DNA of 64,000 nt from Glandiceps talaboti (GCF_964340395.1 NC_135560.1:2353501-2417500), one strand, 5' to 3'; counted from the stretch's first letter, positions 1 to 13,460 are shown. Made by a program: numbers and translations. The notes: generated from the letters alone by a model not told the origin.

Positions 1-480
1 TCTGTATTTATATCATGGTTGTCAATTGTGTGTATTTCTATCATGGCTGTCAATTGTGTGTATTTCTATCATGGCTGTCAATTGTATGTATTTCTATCAT
101 GGCTGTCAATTGTATGTATTTATATCATGGTTGTCAATTGTATGTATTTATATCATGGCTGTCAATTGTCTGTATTTATATCATGGTTGTCAATTGTGTG
201 TATTTCTATCATGGCTGTCAATTGTGTGTATTTCTATCATGGCTGTCAATTGTATGTATTTCTATCATGGCTGTCAGTTGTATGTATTTCTATCATGGTT
301 GTCAATTGTATGTATTTATATCATGGTTGTCAATTGTATGTATTTCTATCTTGGCTGTCAATTGGTGTGTATTTCTATCATGGCTGTCAATTGTGTGTAT
401 TTCTATCATGGCTGTCAATTGTATGTATTTCTATCCTGGCTGTCAATTGTATGTATTTATATCATGGTTGTCAATTGGTG
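1..480. repeat. 28-bp minisatellite, about 17 copies
   Basis: Head-to-tail copies of a 28-bp unit built around GTCAATTGTATGTATTTCTA followed by TCATGGCT, with a few substitutions (TTCTATC/TATATC, TGTATG/TGTGTG) and a one-base insertion near 364. The array reaches the left edge of the window, so its true length is unknown. Because 28 is not a multiple of 3, it opens all three plus-strand frames for a while; those open frames are low-complexity artefacts and not genes. Confidence 0.95.
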
Positions 481-600
481 AAGAAAACCTGCAAAATAAC
501 AGAAACATCTCCGCAAGTTTCAGTCTCATTGACTGAATACTTTTTGAGATATAAGTCTTTTTTACCAAAATTCACATTTTTACAACTAATAACTGTACTG

Positions 601-3175
601 CTCTCTGTTACTATCAATGCATACAGTACTGTACTGTTCTCTAGTTACTATCAATGCATACAGTACTGTACTGTTCTCTGTTACTATCAATGCATACAGT
701 ACTGTACTGTTCTGTTACTATCAGAGCATACTGTACAGTACTGCTCTCTGTTACTATCAATGCATACAGTACTGTACTGTTCTGTTACTATCAGAGCATA
801 CTGTACAGTACTGTTCTCTGTTACTATCAATGCATACAGTACTGTACTGTTGTTACTATCAGAGCATACTGTACAGTACTGCTCTCTGTTACTATCAGTG
901 CATACAGTACTGTACTGTTCTGTTACTATCAGTGCATACAGTACAGTACTGTTCTCTGTTACTATCAATGCATACAGTACTGTATTGTTCTCTGTTACTA
1001 TCAATACATACAGTACAGTACTGTTCTCTGTTACTATCAGTGCATACAGTACTGTACTGTTCTCTGTTACTATCAATGCATACAGTACTGTACTGTTCTC
1101 TGTTACTATCAATGCATACAGTACTGTACTGTTCTCTAGTTACTATCAATGCATACAGTACTGTACTGTTCTGTTACTATCAGAGCATACAGTACTGTAC
1201 TATTCTCTGTTACTATCAATGCATACTGTACAGTACTGTTCTGTTACTATCAGTGCATACAGTACTGTACTGTTCTCTAGTTACTATCAATGCATACTGT
1301 ACTGTACTGCTCTGTTACTATCAGAGCATACAGTACTGTACTGTTCTCTAGTTACTATCAATGCATACAGTACTGTACTGTTCTGTTACTATCAGAGCAT
1401 ACAGTACTGTACTATTCTCTGTTACTATCAATGCATACTGTACAGTACTGTTCTGTTACTATCAGTGCATACAGTACTGTACTGTTCTCTAGTTACTATC
1501 AATGCATACTGTACTGTACTGCTCTGTTACTATCAGAGCATACAGTACTGTACTGTTCTCTAGTTACTATCAGAGCATACTGTACTGTACTGCTCTCTGT
1601 TACTATCAGTGCATACAGTACTGTACTGTTCTCTAGTTACTATCAATGCATACAGTACTGTACTGTTCTCTGTTACTATCAGTGCATACAGTACTGTACT
1701 GTTCTCTGTTACTATCAATGCATACAGTACTGTACTGCTCTGTTACTATCAGTGCATACAGTACTGTACTGTTCTCTGTTACTATCAGTGCATACAGTAC
1801 TGTACTGTTCTCTAGTTACTATCAATGCATACAGTACTGTACTGTTCTCTGTTACTATCAGTGCATACAGTACTGTACTGTTCTCTGTTACTATCAGTGC
1901 ATACAGTACTGTACTGTTCTCTGTTACTATCAATGCATACAGTACTGTACTATTCTCTGTTACTATCAATGCATACAGTACTGTACTGTTCTCTAGTTAC
2001 TATCAATGCATACAGTACTGTACTGTTCTCTGTTACTATCAATGCATACAGTACTGTACTGCTCTGTTACTATCAGTGCATACAGTACTGTACTGTTCTC
2101 TGTTACTATCAATGCATACAGTACTGTACTGTTCTGTTACTATCAATGCATACAGTACTGTACTGTTCTCTGTTACTATCAATGCATACAGTACTGTACT
2201 GCTCTGTTACTATCAGTGCATACAGTACTGTACTGTTCTCTATTACTATCAATGCATACAGTACTGTACTGTTCTCTGTTACTATCAATGCATACAGTAC
2301 TGTACTGTTCTCTGTTACTATCAATGCATACAGTACTGTACTGTTCTCTGTTACTATCAATGCATACAGTACTGTACTGTTCTCTGTTACTATCAATGCA
2401 TACAGTACTGTACTGTTCTCTGTTACTATCAATGCATACAGTACTGTACTGTTCTCTGTTACTATCAGTGCATACAGTACTGTACTGTTCTCTGTTACTA
2501 TCAGTGCATACAGTACTGTACTGTTCTCTGTTACTATCAATGCATACAGTACTGTACTGCTCTGTTACTATCAATGCATACAGTACTGTACTGTTCTCTG
2601 TTACTATCAGTGCACACAGTACTGTACTGCTAGCCTCTGTTACTATCAATGCATACAGTACTGTACTGTTCTCTGTTACTATCAATGCATACTGTACAGT
2701 ACTGTTCTGTTACTATCAGAGCATACTGTACAGTACTGTTCTCTGTTACTATCAGTGCATACAGTACTGTACTGTTCTCTGTTACTATCAATGCATACTG
2801 TACAGTACTGTTCTGTTACTATCAATGCATACAGTACTGTACTGTTCTCTAGTTACTATCAATGCATACAGTACTGTACTGTTCTCTGTTACTATCAATG
2901 CATACTGTACAGTACTGTTCTGTTACTATCAATGCATACAGTACTGTACTGTTCTCTGTTACTATCAATGCATACTGTACAGTACTGTTCTGTTACTATC
3001 AATGCATACAGTACTGTACTGTTCTCTAGTTACTATCAATGCATACAGTACTGTACTGTTCTGTTACTATCAATGCATACAGTACTGTACTGTTCTCTAG
3101 TTACTATCAAAGCATACAGTAATGTACTGCTCTCTGTTACTATCAGTGCATACAGTACTGTACTGTTCTCTATTA
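601..3175. repeat. 36-37 bp minisatellite, about 70 copies, palindrome-rich
   Basis: Unit GTTACTATCAATGCATACAG followed by TACTGTACTGTTCTCT. Variants carry AATGCA or AGTGCA or AGAGCA, TCTCT or TCTCTA or TCT before the next GTTACT, and two interchangeable cores (ACAGTACTGTACTG and ACTGTACAGTACTG). The core contains self-complementary stretches such as CAGTACTG, so single strands could form local hairpins. It is non-coding: both strands give only repetitive open frames. A short unique spacer (481-600) separates it from the preceding array. Confidence 0.95.
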
Positions 3176-4825
3176 TGGTACTATAGTATCAGCGCACACA
3201 ATGTACAACAAACAGTAAACCAATATACTATACAAATGTACAAATCAAATGCCTGGATACAGTTGTTGCAGTTACAAAATGTAGCTAGGGACTTGTGAGT
3301 TGTCAAGAAGCTCTCTCCACAAATGTACAATGTACAGAGTATTTATAGATAACAAAGCCATAGTAAGTCTGTGGGCTAGAAATCAGTGTGCCATACTGAC
3401 CATTCAGATTACCATAGTAACAGTTTTTGATTAGTTGTATATTTCTAGTAGTGGTACATGTATGTTGATTTTTTAACTGTATACATGCAGTGCTACAAAT
3501 GTACTTTTGAAATCTCTTTTAAATTAATGAGTTAATTGCATTTTGAAAATTTTATCACTTTTGCCTCATTGTTCATTTTATGGATTACTTTAAATTTTCC
3601 TTTGAAATTTCAAGGTAATAAGTTTTAAGGCATGTTAAATATTAAAACTACTACTTGTCAACAAATGAACAACTTCCTATCTGTGGTGTCAAGTATAATA
3701 GAGATCTATGCATATATCATATCCTAATCCTATTTAGCTCACTTTACAGTCATAAATAAAACCATCTGCAGAATCCGGTTTAGCAGTTCAATATTAGAAT
3801 GTTTGACAAACAATGAATTTTATTACCAACAGGATCATAACTCATAGGTAAATACTCATAAATTGTATACACACTTTCTTTTCATTTTACTGCATGTAAT
3901 ATATGATTTAATCATAATATCAATTCTCTGTTATTGATTCAATTACAACTTTCCCTCTATTTGTCTGTGGTTAACATTTGATATGTGATTATTCATTTTA
4001 TCAAGTACACAGAAATCTTTCCAAAATATAAAAATTTTCATCAGTTATTATGAAGTTGTATAGTAATACCATCTGACTAAAATCTACACAGCTGTGTGGA
4101 AAAGACAAGGCACTAAATTAAATTTCTGTTTGATCAGTTGAAGTAAACAAACAGTACATGAAAAGTGTAACTATAATGACAATCATTACATATTCTACAA
4201 TATACATCATTATTTGAACTAATTTAATCTAAACTCATGTAAAAATATATTTATCAAGAAAATTATTTTACTCATATACTTGTATAACATTAGCCTATTT
4301 CATTGTAGTTTTCTTTAATATCTTTATTACACTTACTTTTGTATGTACCCAAACAGAAAAGTCAATTTTCTATACGACTGTAATAAAGTTATTGCTAAAC
4401 TAATTTAATTTAATTAGACTAAGATCCATACTAGGATTTAATATCATATGGGTAAAATGATGTATATTAATATTTCATAAGGAATTTGACATCCCTGGAT
4501 GAAAAGCAACATGATATGTGTAACTTGGCAGACAGATCAAATGTTGGGTTATACATACACATTAAACATTATGACATTCATGATGTTAGAATAAATTAAT
4601 TAACAAGATGCAGCTGTCTCTACAACACTAAACTGATCCCAGCCAAGATTTGAATTCCATTGATGAAGATCACATAAAAAGTAGATATAATGGAGATCCA
4701 ATGATCTGATACACATATTGACAACACAGTGTTAACTTCAGAATTGTTCAAATGGCAGATGGCAATATACATACAGAAATATTTTGAAGACGACTAATGT
4801 AATATTAATGCCATATGTTCCAAGA
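3176..4825. other. AT-rich unique sequence, no gene seen
   Basis: I see no open frame of useful length, no conserved protein motif and no tandem array here. Composition is strongly AT-rich with many short ACATGTA-type words. It could be intronic sequence of the minus-strand FERM gene that starts at 17626, or intergenic. Confidence 0.6.
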
Positions 4826-5690
4826 TGACCGATCAATCAATCAATCAATCAGTGAATTTATAAAGTGCCAGTTTCAACTACGATGTAGAGTTGAGAGGCA
4901 TTGTACAGTTAGAATGCTCTGGAGAACAGATATGTCTTTAGGTTCTTTTTGAAGGCGTTAGCTGTTGGCTTTTGTTGTATTTCCAGTGGCAGTGCATTCC
5001 ATACATGTAGATGGGGTGCAGCACGTGAGAATTCATGCTCGCCATACAACAACGGTTTGTACTTGGGTTCATGCAATAAACATTGGCAGTTGATTGGAGT
5101 GTCCTGGGATTTGGCTTCAAGTGAATTAGGTCTGATATGTAAATTGGCGATAGTCCATTCAGAGATTTGTAGGTGATCAATAACAGCTTATATTTGATTC
5201 TATCCTGCACTGGTAGCCAGTGGAGCTCTTTAAGGATTGATGTTATGTTATCATATTTTTTTGGCCTGCAAGACGATCCTTGCTGACAGTGTTTTGTGTG
5301 TCTTGTAGTGGTTTCAAATGTTCATTAGGTATCAGGTATGCAATAAAACAATGCATTTCCGTAGTCAAGTTAGGAAGAGCGTATTGCTTGAACCAGTTTC
5401 TGACAGGTAGATTTGGTGAGATAATGAGGAATGTAGCCAATTTTGTGAAGATGGTGATAGATTGAACGACATGTAGTGGATATGTGTTTCCGAAATGAGT
5501 GGTGGCTATCAAATATGACTCCAATATTACATGCTGATTGTGTCAGTTGAATGGTACTTGAACCAATAGAGATGTTATCAATTGGGCATGGAAGGTGACT
5601 GGATTTAGATCTGATATGTAACACTTCCGTTTTGTCATCGTTAAGCTTCAGTTTATTCTCGATACATCTCAATATTAATGTTTCTCAAGC
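4826..5690 (-). mobile_element. Decayed non-LTR retrotransposon, 3' half of reverse transcriptase
   Basis: Read on the minus strand, 5672-5370 encodes a reverse-transcriptase-like segment with the hallmark KLNDDKTEVLHI followed by NIGVIFDSHHSFRKHI. Continuing downstream in shifted frames are a LQDTQNT/LAGQK segment (5524-5243) and DRIKYKLLLITYKSLNG with SPIYISDLI (5210-4938), the usual C-terminal end of CR1/L2/Jockey-type ORF2. The minus-strand 3' end finishes in a (TTGA)n tail, seen as TCAATCAATCAA near 4830-4850 on the plus strand. At least two frameshifts make it a dead 5'-truncated copy. The clade assignment is inference. Confidence 0.8.
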
Positions 5691-5989
5691 AGAGAATTAT
5701 TTCTCTATGTTATAGAGTAGAAGGTTAAAATGCTACAATGATCTGCCTGCCAGGCTAAGTGTCAAAACATTTCACTCAGAGATCCAAATTTAATTGGGAT
5801 ATGTAAATGTAACTGTACTAGCATTTTCATGAAATGTGGATTGTTTTTCATTCTCACATGTACAATATACATTGTAATCTCATCCCAAAACATTGTACTG
5901 TATATGTATGTTGAGACTTTCTATTGTTAATTTGTTAAGAAAGAATTAAAGTCTTTTGATTTGCATAATGAGAAGGAGGTTTATGTTCT
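5691..5989. other. Short unique spacer
   Basis: No gene or array recognised. AT-rich sequence between the retrotransposon fragment and the next tandem repeat. Confidence 0.5.
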
Positions 5990-6192
5990 ATAAATGCACC
6001 AGCTATGAAATATCAAATCATAGACCATATTTTCGTGTAGGGTCTAATGCACCAGCTATGAAATATCAAATCATAGACCATATTTTTGTATATGGTCTAA
6101 TGCACCAGCTATGAAATATCATATTTTTGTATATGGTCTAATGCACCAGCTATGAAATATCAAATCATAGACCATATTTTCGTGTAGGGTCT
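5990..6192. repeat. 53-bp tandem repeat, about 3.5 copies, each with a hairpin
   Basis: Units of the form ATGCACCAGCTATGAAATAT-CAAATCATAGACCATATT-TTTGTATATGGTCTA. Within each unit TAGACCATAT and ATATGGTCTA are complementary, giving a 10-bp stem with a short loop. One copy lacks the CAAATCATAGACC part. Confidence 0.85.
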
Positions 6193-6195
6193 AAT

Positions 6196-6413
6196 GAACA
6201 AGTAAGTAAGAGTGGCCATATTGGATCGTATCATAAAACAAATTGATGTGCATATGTATGCCATAGCATGTTGCCCCTGTACCAAGTTTGAAAAAAATTG
6301 GTACAGGCATCTCCAAGAAATGGCTGCGGACGGACGGACACACGGACGGACGCACGGACAGACGGAACCCAATCCATAAGTCCCCGTTCCGGACTTCGTC
6401 CGCGGGGACTAAA
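6196..6413 (+). mobile_element. Dispersed element, GACGGACG family, copy 1
   Basis: This sequence recurs at 43375-43490 (partial), 43500-43735 and 53745-53957, always in plus orientation. It begins around GGCCATATTGGATCGTATCA, passes through TGTACCAAGTTTGAAAAAAA and CAGGCATCTCCAAGAAA, then a GACGGACGCACGGACAGACG microsatellite, and ends in a hairpin whose outer arms are AGTCCCCG and CGGGGACT, followed by AAA. There is no coding capacity; it is a non-autonomous element. The hairpin followed by CTAA resembles Helitron-type 3' ends, but that is inference. Confidence 0.75.
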
Positions 6414-8095
6414 AAGGCGCAAGTGACTGTCGACAGTCTAGGTCTCTGCATGTCTATTTAGTTACATTAGATGTAAACAGAGCAACAAATCACTTCCTGT
6501 ACATACAAAACTCCATGGCAACACATTCTGTAATTGTCTGCTATGGACCACTATGTGTGAAACACACCTCAACATATATTTCCAGTCTCCAGCAAACATA
6601 CACCCAGGCTTGCACACTCTTATCAACCATATACATGTACCCTTAAAAGAAAACACTCTCATACTTTTTCAAACAAACAAGGTATACAAATGTATACTGT
6701 AAGAGATTTTAAATATTATTCATTTTTTTTGTTGGTTTGCCAAGACATACATGTATATCTAGTTTTTATTCATTTAAGAAGGTAAAACATAATGTGTCTA
6801 TATGCACATGTTACATGGTACTAGTATATAGTGTTTTGAAAATTTTTGAAAGATTTTACTTTGGAGGAAAATCAACAAAAATAGTAAAAATGAATTGCCA
6901 AATTCTACTCATCAGATTCTCTTCATTTATCTCCCATTACATAGAATACATGTACAGTTACATGTAAAAAAACAATAAGTGTACACTAGTTGATTTGTGC
7001 TTATGAATATGACAGTGTCCAGAAATGTTCACTTTTATTGTTATCCTGTTTTCAGGGTTAACAATGTACTGTACACACATTACCATTTGTAACAGACTGT
7101 ATGCAAGGAAAGACATGAATATTATTAGTAACAATAAATTGACAGATAGCCTACATGTACATGAGTATATTGTGAGTTAGGAGATAACCTTGTTTGTATT
7201 CAGTGTACACAGGATGATACATATACACTAAAAGTTATTAGTTGGTCCATTACAATAATTGAAATCCTACACAGCAGGCAATGTAATACTATAACATAGT
7301 ATCATTTGTTGAAATATTAAATCTCTACATGTATATGGGTTACCCTAGTAATAATGCCATATCAGATAAAATCAATGAACAACTGAAATTTTTTTTCAGT
7401 ATTACCTTACAAGACTGTTTCTGATATGTCATGCTATTTCAATTATATGTGTATTTATCATTGAATGCTAAATAACTCTTCCCCTTGTACAAATATATAA
7501 CACTATATAGTACAAGTAGTTCAAATAGATTCATTCTACTACAGTAGTTACAAAAACAACTCTTACATGTACAGTATGTCACATTAATTGATATCTGAAA
7601 TATAGTCTGACAATCCTTTCACAAAGGTACAATGTAACCCTTATAAAATTAGTAGTATTACTATACTATTAGTGTGACAATTGAATGGTGACCCAATTAA
7701 CAAAATCTCATGCAAGTGACATATGGTTCATCAATGACGTACTACTGATGACTGTTTTGGCTGAGGGTGTAGAACCTCATTGCAGTGTGAGGGTAGGGAA
7801 GGGATGGCGGGAAGGACATTTATGTTATACCAACACTTACAATGATTACAAATTCAGAAGCTGAACCTCAGATCATGAAACTTTTATCAGAATATTTGAT
7901 CCACCCTTCACCATTCTTTGCAAAAAAACTTTGTAACATAAAAACAAGTCTTGACCTTGTATTATGGCTGATAGTGGTTGCTTGGAAACACTGCAATGCT
8001 AAATGGTTAGCATTCTTAACATTTCACTGTGGTTTCTTTTGAAGCAAAGAAAGTATATACACACTATATGGGCTCCCTAGTCTACACTTATTCAA
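6414..8095. other. AT-rich unique sequence, no gene seen
   Basis: No conserved protein motif, RNA gene or tandem array recognised. Short open frames here (for example 6737-6967 and 7842-8042 on the plus strand) show no recognisable family signature and no flanking splice logic. Confidence 0.55.
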
Positions 8096-9780
8096 ATGTT
8101 AGATTTATAGACAACACTATCATTATCATCAATATATATCATCAAATTTACTGTTTATCTGATACTATCAATAATATCACACTATAGAATTTACTATTTT
8201 ATCTGATACTATCAATAATATCACCCTATAGAATTTACTGTTTATCTGATACTATAAATAATATCACCCTATAGAATTTACTGTTTATCTGATACTATAA
8301 ATAATATCACCCTATAGAATTTACTGTTTATCTGATACTATAAATAATATCACCCTATAGAATTCACTGTTTATCTGATACTATCAATAATATCACCCTA
8401 TAGAATTTACTGTTTATCTGATACTATCAATAATATCACCCTATAGAATTTACTGTTTTATCTGATACTATCAATAATATCACCCTATAGAATTTACTGT
8501 TTATCTGATACTATCAATAATATCACACTATAGAATTTACTGTTTATCTGATACTATAAATAATATCACACTATAGAATTCACTGTTTATCTGATACTAT
8601 CAATAATATCATCCTATAGAATTCACTGTTTATCTGATACTATCAATAATATCACCCTATAGAATTTACTGTTTTATCTGATACTATCAATAATATCACC
8701 CTATAGAATTTACTGTTTTATCTGATACTATAAATAATATCACCCTATAGAATTTACTGTTTATCCGATACTATCAATAATATCACCCTATAGAATTTAG
8801 TTTTATCTGATACTATCAATAATATCACCCTATAGAATTTACTGTTTTATCTGATACTATAAATAATATCACTATAGAATTCACTGTTTATCTGATACTA
8901 TAAATAATATCACCCTATAGAATTCACTGTTTTATCTGATACTATAAATAATATCACCCTATAGAATTCACTGTTTTATCTGATACTATAAATAATATCA
9001 CCCTATAGAATTTACTGTTTTATCTGATACTATAAATAATATCACACTATAGAATTCACTGTTTATCTGATACTATAAATAATATCACCCTATAGAATTC
9101 ACTGTTTTATCTGATACTATAAATAATATCACCCTATAGAATTCACTGTTTATCTGATACTATAAATAATATCACCCTACAGAATTTACTGTTTATCTGA
9201 TACTATAAATAATATCACCCTATAGAATTCACTGTTTTATCTGATACTATAAATAATATCACCCTATAGAATTCACTGTTTTATCTGATACTATCAATAA
9301 TATCACACTATAGAATTCACTGTTTATCTGATACTATCAATAATATCACCCTATAGAATTCACTGTTTATCTGATACTATAAATAATATCACCCTATAGA
9401 ATTCACTGTTTATCTGATACTATCAATAATATCACACTATAGAATTTACTGTTTATCTGATACTATAAATAATATCACCCTATAGAATTTACTGTTTATC
9501 TGATACTATCAATAATATCACCCTATAGAATTCACTGTTTATCTGATACTATCAATAATATCACCCTATAGAATTTACTGTTTATCTGATACTATCAATA
9601 ATATCACCCTATAGAATTTACTGTTTATCTGATACTATCAATAATATCACCCTATAGAATTCACTGTTTATCTGATACTATCAATAATATCACCCTATAG
9701 AATTTACTGTTTATCTGATACTATCAATAATATCACCCTATAGAATTTACTGTTTATCTGATACTATCAATAACATCATC
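8096..9780. repeat. 43-44 bp minisatellite, about 39 copies
   Basis: Unit ACTGTTTATCTGATACTATC followed by AATAATATCACCCTATAGAATTT. Variation is limited to ATCAAT/ATAAAT, CACC/CACA/CATC, GAATTT/GAATTC and GTTT/GTTTT, and it recurs in blocks, suggesting multi-unit duplications. It is stop-rich and non-coding. Confidence 0.95.
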
Positions 9781-10094
9781 TAAAACGCTAAAATTGTGTA
9801 TAATTGAAACTTCATCTTGATAGCCTGACTTATTCAAAATAGTAATACTAAACTTTTAGATGACTAATATTATCAATAATATCAGATAAAAGGCTTTCCT
9901 GGGAAGAACTTCACTGGATAGTCTAACATTCAAAATATTAAACTTTATAGATGAATCGGTACTGGATAAAAAGGGCTTTCCTGGGAAAGGACCTCTACTG
10001 GTTAGTCTAACTTATTTGAAATGTTTAGACAAAATTATCAAAAACATTGACAAAATGTAATGTTGCATTTCATGTTTGGTATAAACCAGCCTAG
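9781..10094. other. Unique sequence with a short imperfect duplication
   Basis: Contains two related segments around AGGCTTTCCTGGGAAGAACT (near 9890) and AGGGCTTTCCTGGGAAAGGA (near 9968), an old duplication of about 75-80 bp. No gene seen. Confidence 0.5.
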
Positions 10095-11160
10095 ATTATT
10101 AAAGTTTAAAGTTTAAAGTTTATTTATTTTCTAAAGCGCCTTTTCTATTTATTAATATTCAAAAGCGCTGTACATAAAATAGATTTAAAAGCATGGTAAA
10201 ACAATATAATAAAGCTAAAAACAACAAATTGTTTACAATAATTACAAAAAGGCTAAAATGACTACTTAGTAAAAGATACATGGTAATAAATTAATACAGT
10301 TTATAATATTGTTTTATAAACAGATGTGTTTTAAATTCACCTTTAAAAAGTTCAATGTCAGTGATCAGCTTTACAATGTAGTTCTCCAGGAATTGTTTTC
10401 CATATATTTGGTCCACAAATGGTAAGCGCTCTGTCTTTTAGTGTATTATATGATTGAGGTACAACAAGATTTTGACTACAGTCGTTACGTAAATTGTAAC
10501 AAGAATTGTTGGTACGTGTGAACGAATCCTGGATATACAAAGGTGCTTTACCATTCAAAGCCTTAAAACTAGTAAAATTACTTTAAAATCAACTCTTGCC
10601 TTGACAGGGAGCCAGTGAAGCTCAATAAGAGATTGTGTTATTCCATCATACTTTCTCAAACCTTTTACAACTCGTGCGGCATTATTTTGTACTCGCTGCA
10701 ATCTGTCAAACAAATACTGTGGCATTCCATACAATATGGAGTTTGCATAATCAAGATGAGAACTGACTAGAGAATGGACCAATGTTTCACAAGCTTTCTG
10801 ATTCAGATATTTATGAATACAACGGAGATTGTATAAGTTATGATTGACTTTCTCACAGATTTGGTTAACATGAAGAACCATCAATAGATTTGAATCTAAC
10901 CAGCCTCCCAGATTGCGGACATGGTCAACTATTTTGATCTGATTATCTCCGACAGTAATATGCTTACTTAGCTAATTGTTGTTTTGTCCCTAGTAGCATT
11001 ACTTCAGTTTTGTTCTCATTTAACTTCAGTCTATATGTTGACATCCAGGCTTGTATGTCACCGACACACCTCTCTTTACACTTTATAGCATTAGTTTCAT
11101 CATCTAATCGATGCTGTCCATCAGTTGTGTGTGTATGATGGATAAAAAGTGTCCTATCCT
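10095..11160 (-). mobile_element. Non-LTR retrotransposon fragment, RT C-terminus, frameshifted
   Basis: On the minus strand from about 11160 downward the frame reads LKLNENKTEVMLLGTKQQ, the conserved RT segment after the catalytic box. After a frameshift near 10960 come VRNLGGWLDSNL, LVSSHLDYANSILYGMP, LQRVQNNAARVV and ELHWLPVKARVDFKVILL (to about 10555), then NGKAPLYIQDS and GPNIWKTIPGEL (10558-10358). This order matches the C-terminal half of CR1/L2-like ORF2. The 3' end is a (CTTTAAA)n-type tail around 10097-10120. It differs in sequence and tail from the 4826-5690 copy, so the two belong to different families. It is inactive (frameshift, truncation). Confidence 0.85.
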
Positions 11161-11700
11161 GGAATCCCTGCTGTACATATAGTGTGTGTAGATCTATCAC
11201 TGCAAGTCTGTTGAGATCTATCTGTATTTGTACAGGAATCCCTGCTGTACATATAGTGTGTGTAGGTCTATCACTGCAAGTCTGTTGAGATCTATCTGTA
11301 TTTGTACAGGAATCCCTGCTGTACATATAGTGTGTGTAGGTCTATCACTGTATTTAAAGTGTGTTGAGATCTATCTGTATTTGTACAGGAATCCCTGCTG
11401 TACATATAGTGTGTGTAGGTCTATCACTGCAAGTCTGTTGAGATCTATCTGTATTTGTACAGGAATCCCTGCTGTACATATAGTGTGTGTAGGTCTATCA
11501 CTGTAAGTGTGTTGAGATCTATCTGTATTTGTACAGGAATCCCTGCTGTACATATAGTGTGTGTAGGTCTATCAGTGTATCACTGCAAGTCTGTTGAGAT
11601 CTATCTGTATTTGTACAGGAATCCCTGCTGTACATATAGTGTGTGTAGGTCTATCACTGCAAGTCTGTTGAGATCTATCTGTATTTGTACAGGTTGTTGA
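11152..11700. repeat. 74-77 bp minisatellite, about 7 copies, at the broken 5' end of the retrotransposon
   Basis: Unit GGAATCCCTGCTGTACATAT-AGTGTGTGTAGGTCTATCAC-TGCAAGTCTGTTGAGATCTA-TCTGTATTTGTACA. The array abuts the RT fragment on the side where upstream ORF2 sequence is expected, so it has either grown from ORF2 sequence or marks the truncation point. One copy has TATTTAAAG in place of GCAAGTC and another carries an extra TCAGTGTA. Confidence 0.9.
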
Positions 11701-12405
11701 GTACTTAATTAACAAAGTGGCCATTTTGTCTGTAACAGCTGGTCTGTAAGGTACCCTCATGTTGTTTCACCACTACCTGCCTGCATATAATCAGGTTTTA
11801 TTTGTTGTGTGTGTGTTGTTGTACCGTACAGAACACATTGTTAGGCACTGTTGTTAGTAATACTGTTACACATACTTTACTAAAAATGTCTCACAATGCC
11901 ATCATTGTTACACCTAATGCATGGTCCTTTCACGGTATTATTTGTAAGCTGGCAGGTACCTATGTAAGGTTTTCAAGTCTGTTTACTACATCAACACAGA
12001 CCAATTTACTGCAATCAATTTCCTAGATTACACAGTACTATGCTATGATGCAAGATTTCCCTCCAAAGGTGTTCACGCAAAATTTAAATTTAAATTCAGA
12101 AATGTGCATGGGTAGATTTCAACAATAGACACAGAATTTCAATGGTAGATTAGTGGCAACCATGGAATTGTCCTTTAATAACAAGCCCCATTGTGTACTA
12201 CTGTAAGTTTATGCTACCCACATGTAATGTTCCTGTTTTCTACTGCCAACCAACTACATACAAATTGGTTAGTATACTATACACTATAAAAGCTATTTCA
12301 CATCCTCATCAAATCAGCTTACACCATAAGTATACTTAACTTGAAACTTACAAAGCCATCCATTTATAAGTGCAATATCCTAGTCACTTTCATTGCACCT
12401 ACATT
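11701..12405. other. Unique sequence, no gene seen
   Basis: No recognisable coding or RNA feature. The open frame at 11802-12026 (plus) is low-complexity, without family resemblance. Confidence 0.5.
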
Positions 12406-13460
12406 TTGTAGTCACTTTCATTGCTATCAAACTAAAAGGGTTCTATACTATCCTAGTCACTGCTATCAAACTAAAAGGTTTCTATACTATCCTAGTCATT
12501 GCTATCAAACTAAAAGGTTTCTATACTATCCTAGTCATTGCTATCAAACTAAAAGGTTTCTATACTATCCTAGTCATTGCTATCAAACTAAAAGGTTTCT
12601 ATACTATCCTAGTCATTGCTATCAAATTAAAAGGTTTCTATACTATCCTATTCACTAAAAGGTTTCTATACTATCCTAGTCACTGCTATCAAACTAAAAG
12701 GTTTCTATACTATCCTATTCACTAAAAGGTTTCTATACTATCCTAGTCACTGCTATCAAACTAAAAGGTTTCTATACTATCCTAGTCATTGCTATCAAAC
12801 TAAAAGGTTTCTATACTATCCTAGTCACTGCTATCAAACTAAAAGGTTTCTATACTATCCTAGTCACTGCTATCAAACTAAAAGGTTTCTATACTATCCT
12901 AGTCACTAAAAGGTTTCTATACTATCCTAGTCATTGCTATCAAACTAAAAGGTTTCTATACTATCCTAGTCACTAAAAGGTTTCTATACTATCCTAGTCA
13001 CTGCTATCAAACTAAAAGGTTTCTATACTATCCTAGTCATTGCTATCAAACTAAAAGGTTTCTATACTATCCTAGTCACTAAAAGGTTTCTATACTATCC
13101 TAGTCATTGCTATCAAACTAAAAGGTTTCTATACTATCCTATTCACTAAAAGGTTTCTATACTATCCTAGTCATTGCTATCAAACTAAAAGGTTTCTATA
13201 CTATCCTAGTCATTGCTATCAAACTAAAAGGTTTCTATACTATCCTATTCACTAAAAGGTTTCTATACTATCCTAGTCATTGCTATCAAACTAAAAGGTT
13301 TCTATACTATCCTAGTCACTAAAAGGTTTCTATACTATCCTAGTCATTGCTATCAAACTAAAAGGTTTCTATACTATCCTATTCACTAAAAGGTTTCTAT
13401 ACTATCCTAGTCATTGCTATCAAACTAAAAGGTTTCTATACTATCCTAGTCACTGCTATC
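12406..13460. repeat. 39/28-bp compound minisatellite, about 30 copies
   Basis: The long unit is TCATTGCTATCAAACTAAAA followed by GGTTTCTATACTATCCTAG (39 bp). A short unit lacks the GCTATCAAACTAA part (28 bp: TCACTAAAAGGTTTCTATAC-TATCCTAG). Long and short units alternate in recurring patterns, for example long-long-short, indicating block duplication. The 39-bp unit is a multiple of 3, so it gives long spurious open frames near its start. Confidence 0.95.

Noticed and set aside
15-3186. Long open frames on both strands with Tyr/Cys/Ser-rich repeated proteins
   Set aside because: They are read-through of 28- and 36-bp minisatellites, open in several frames at once, with no splice or start logic.
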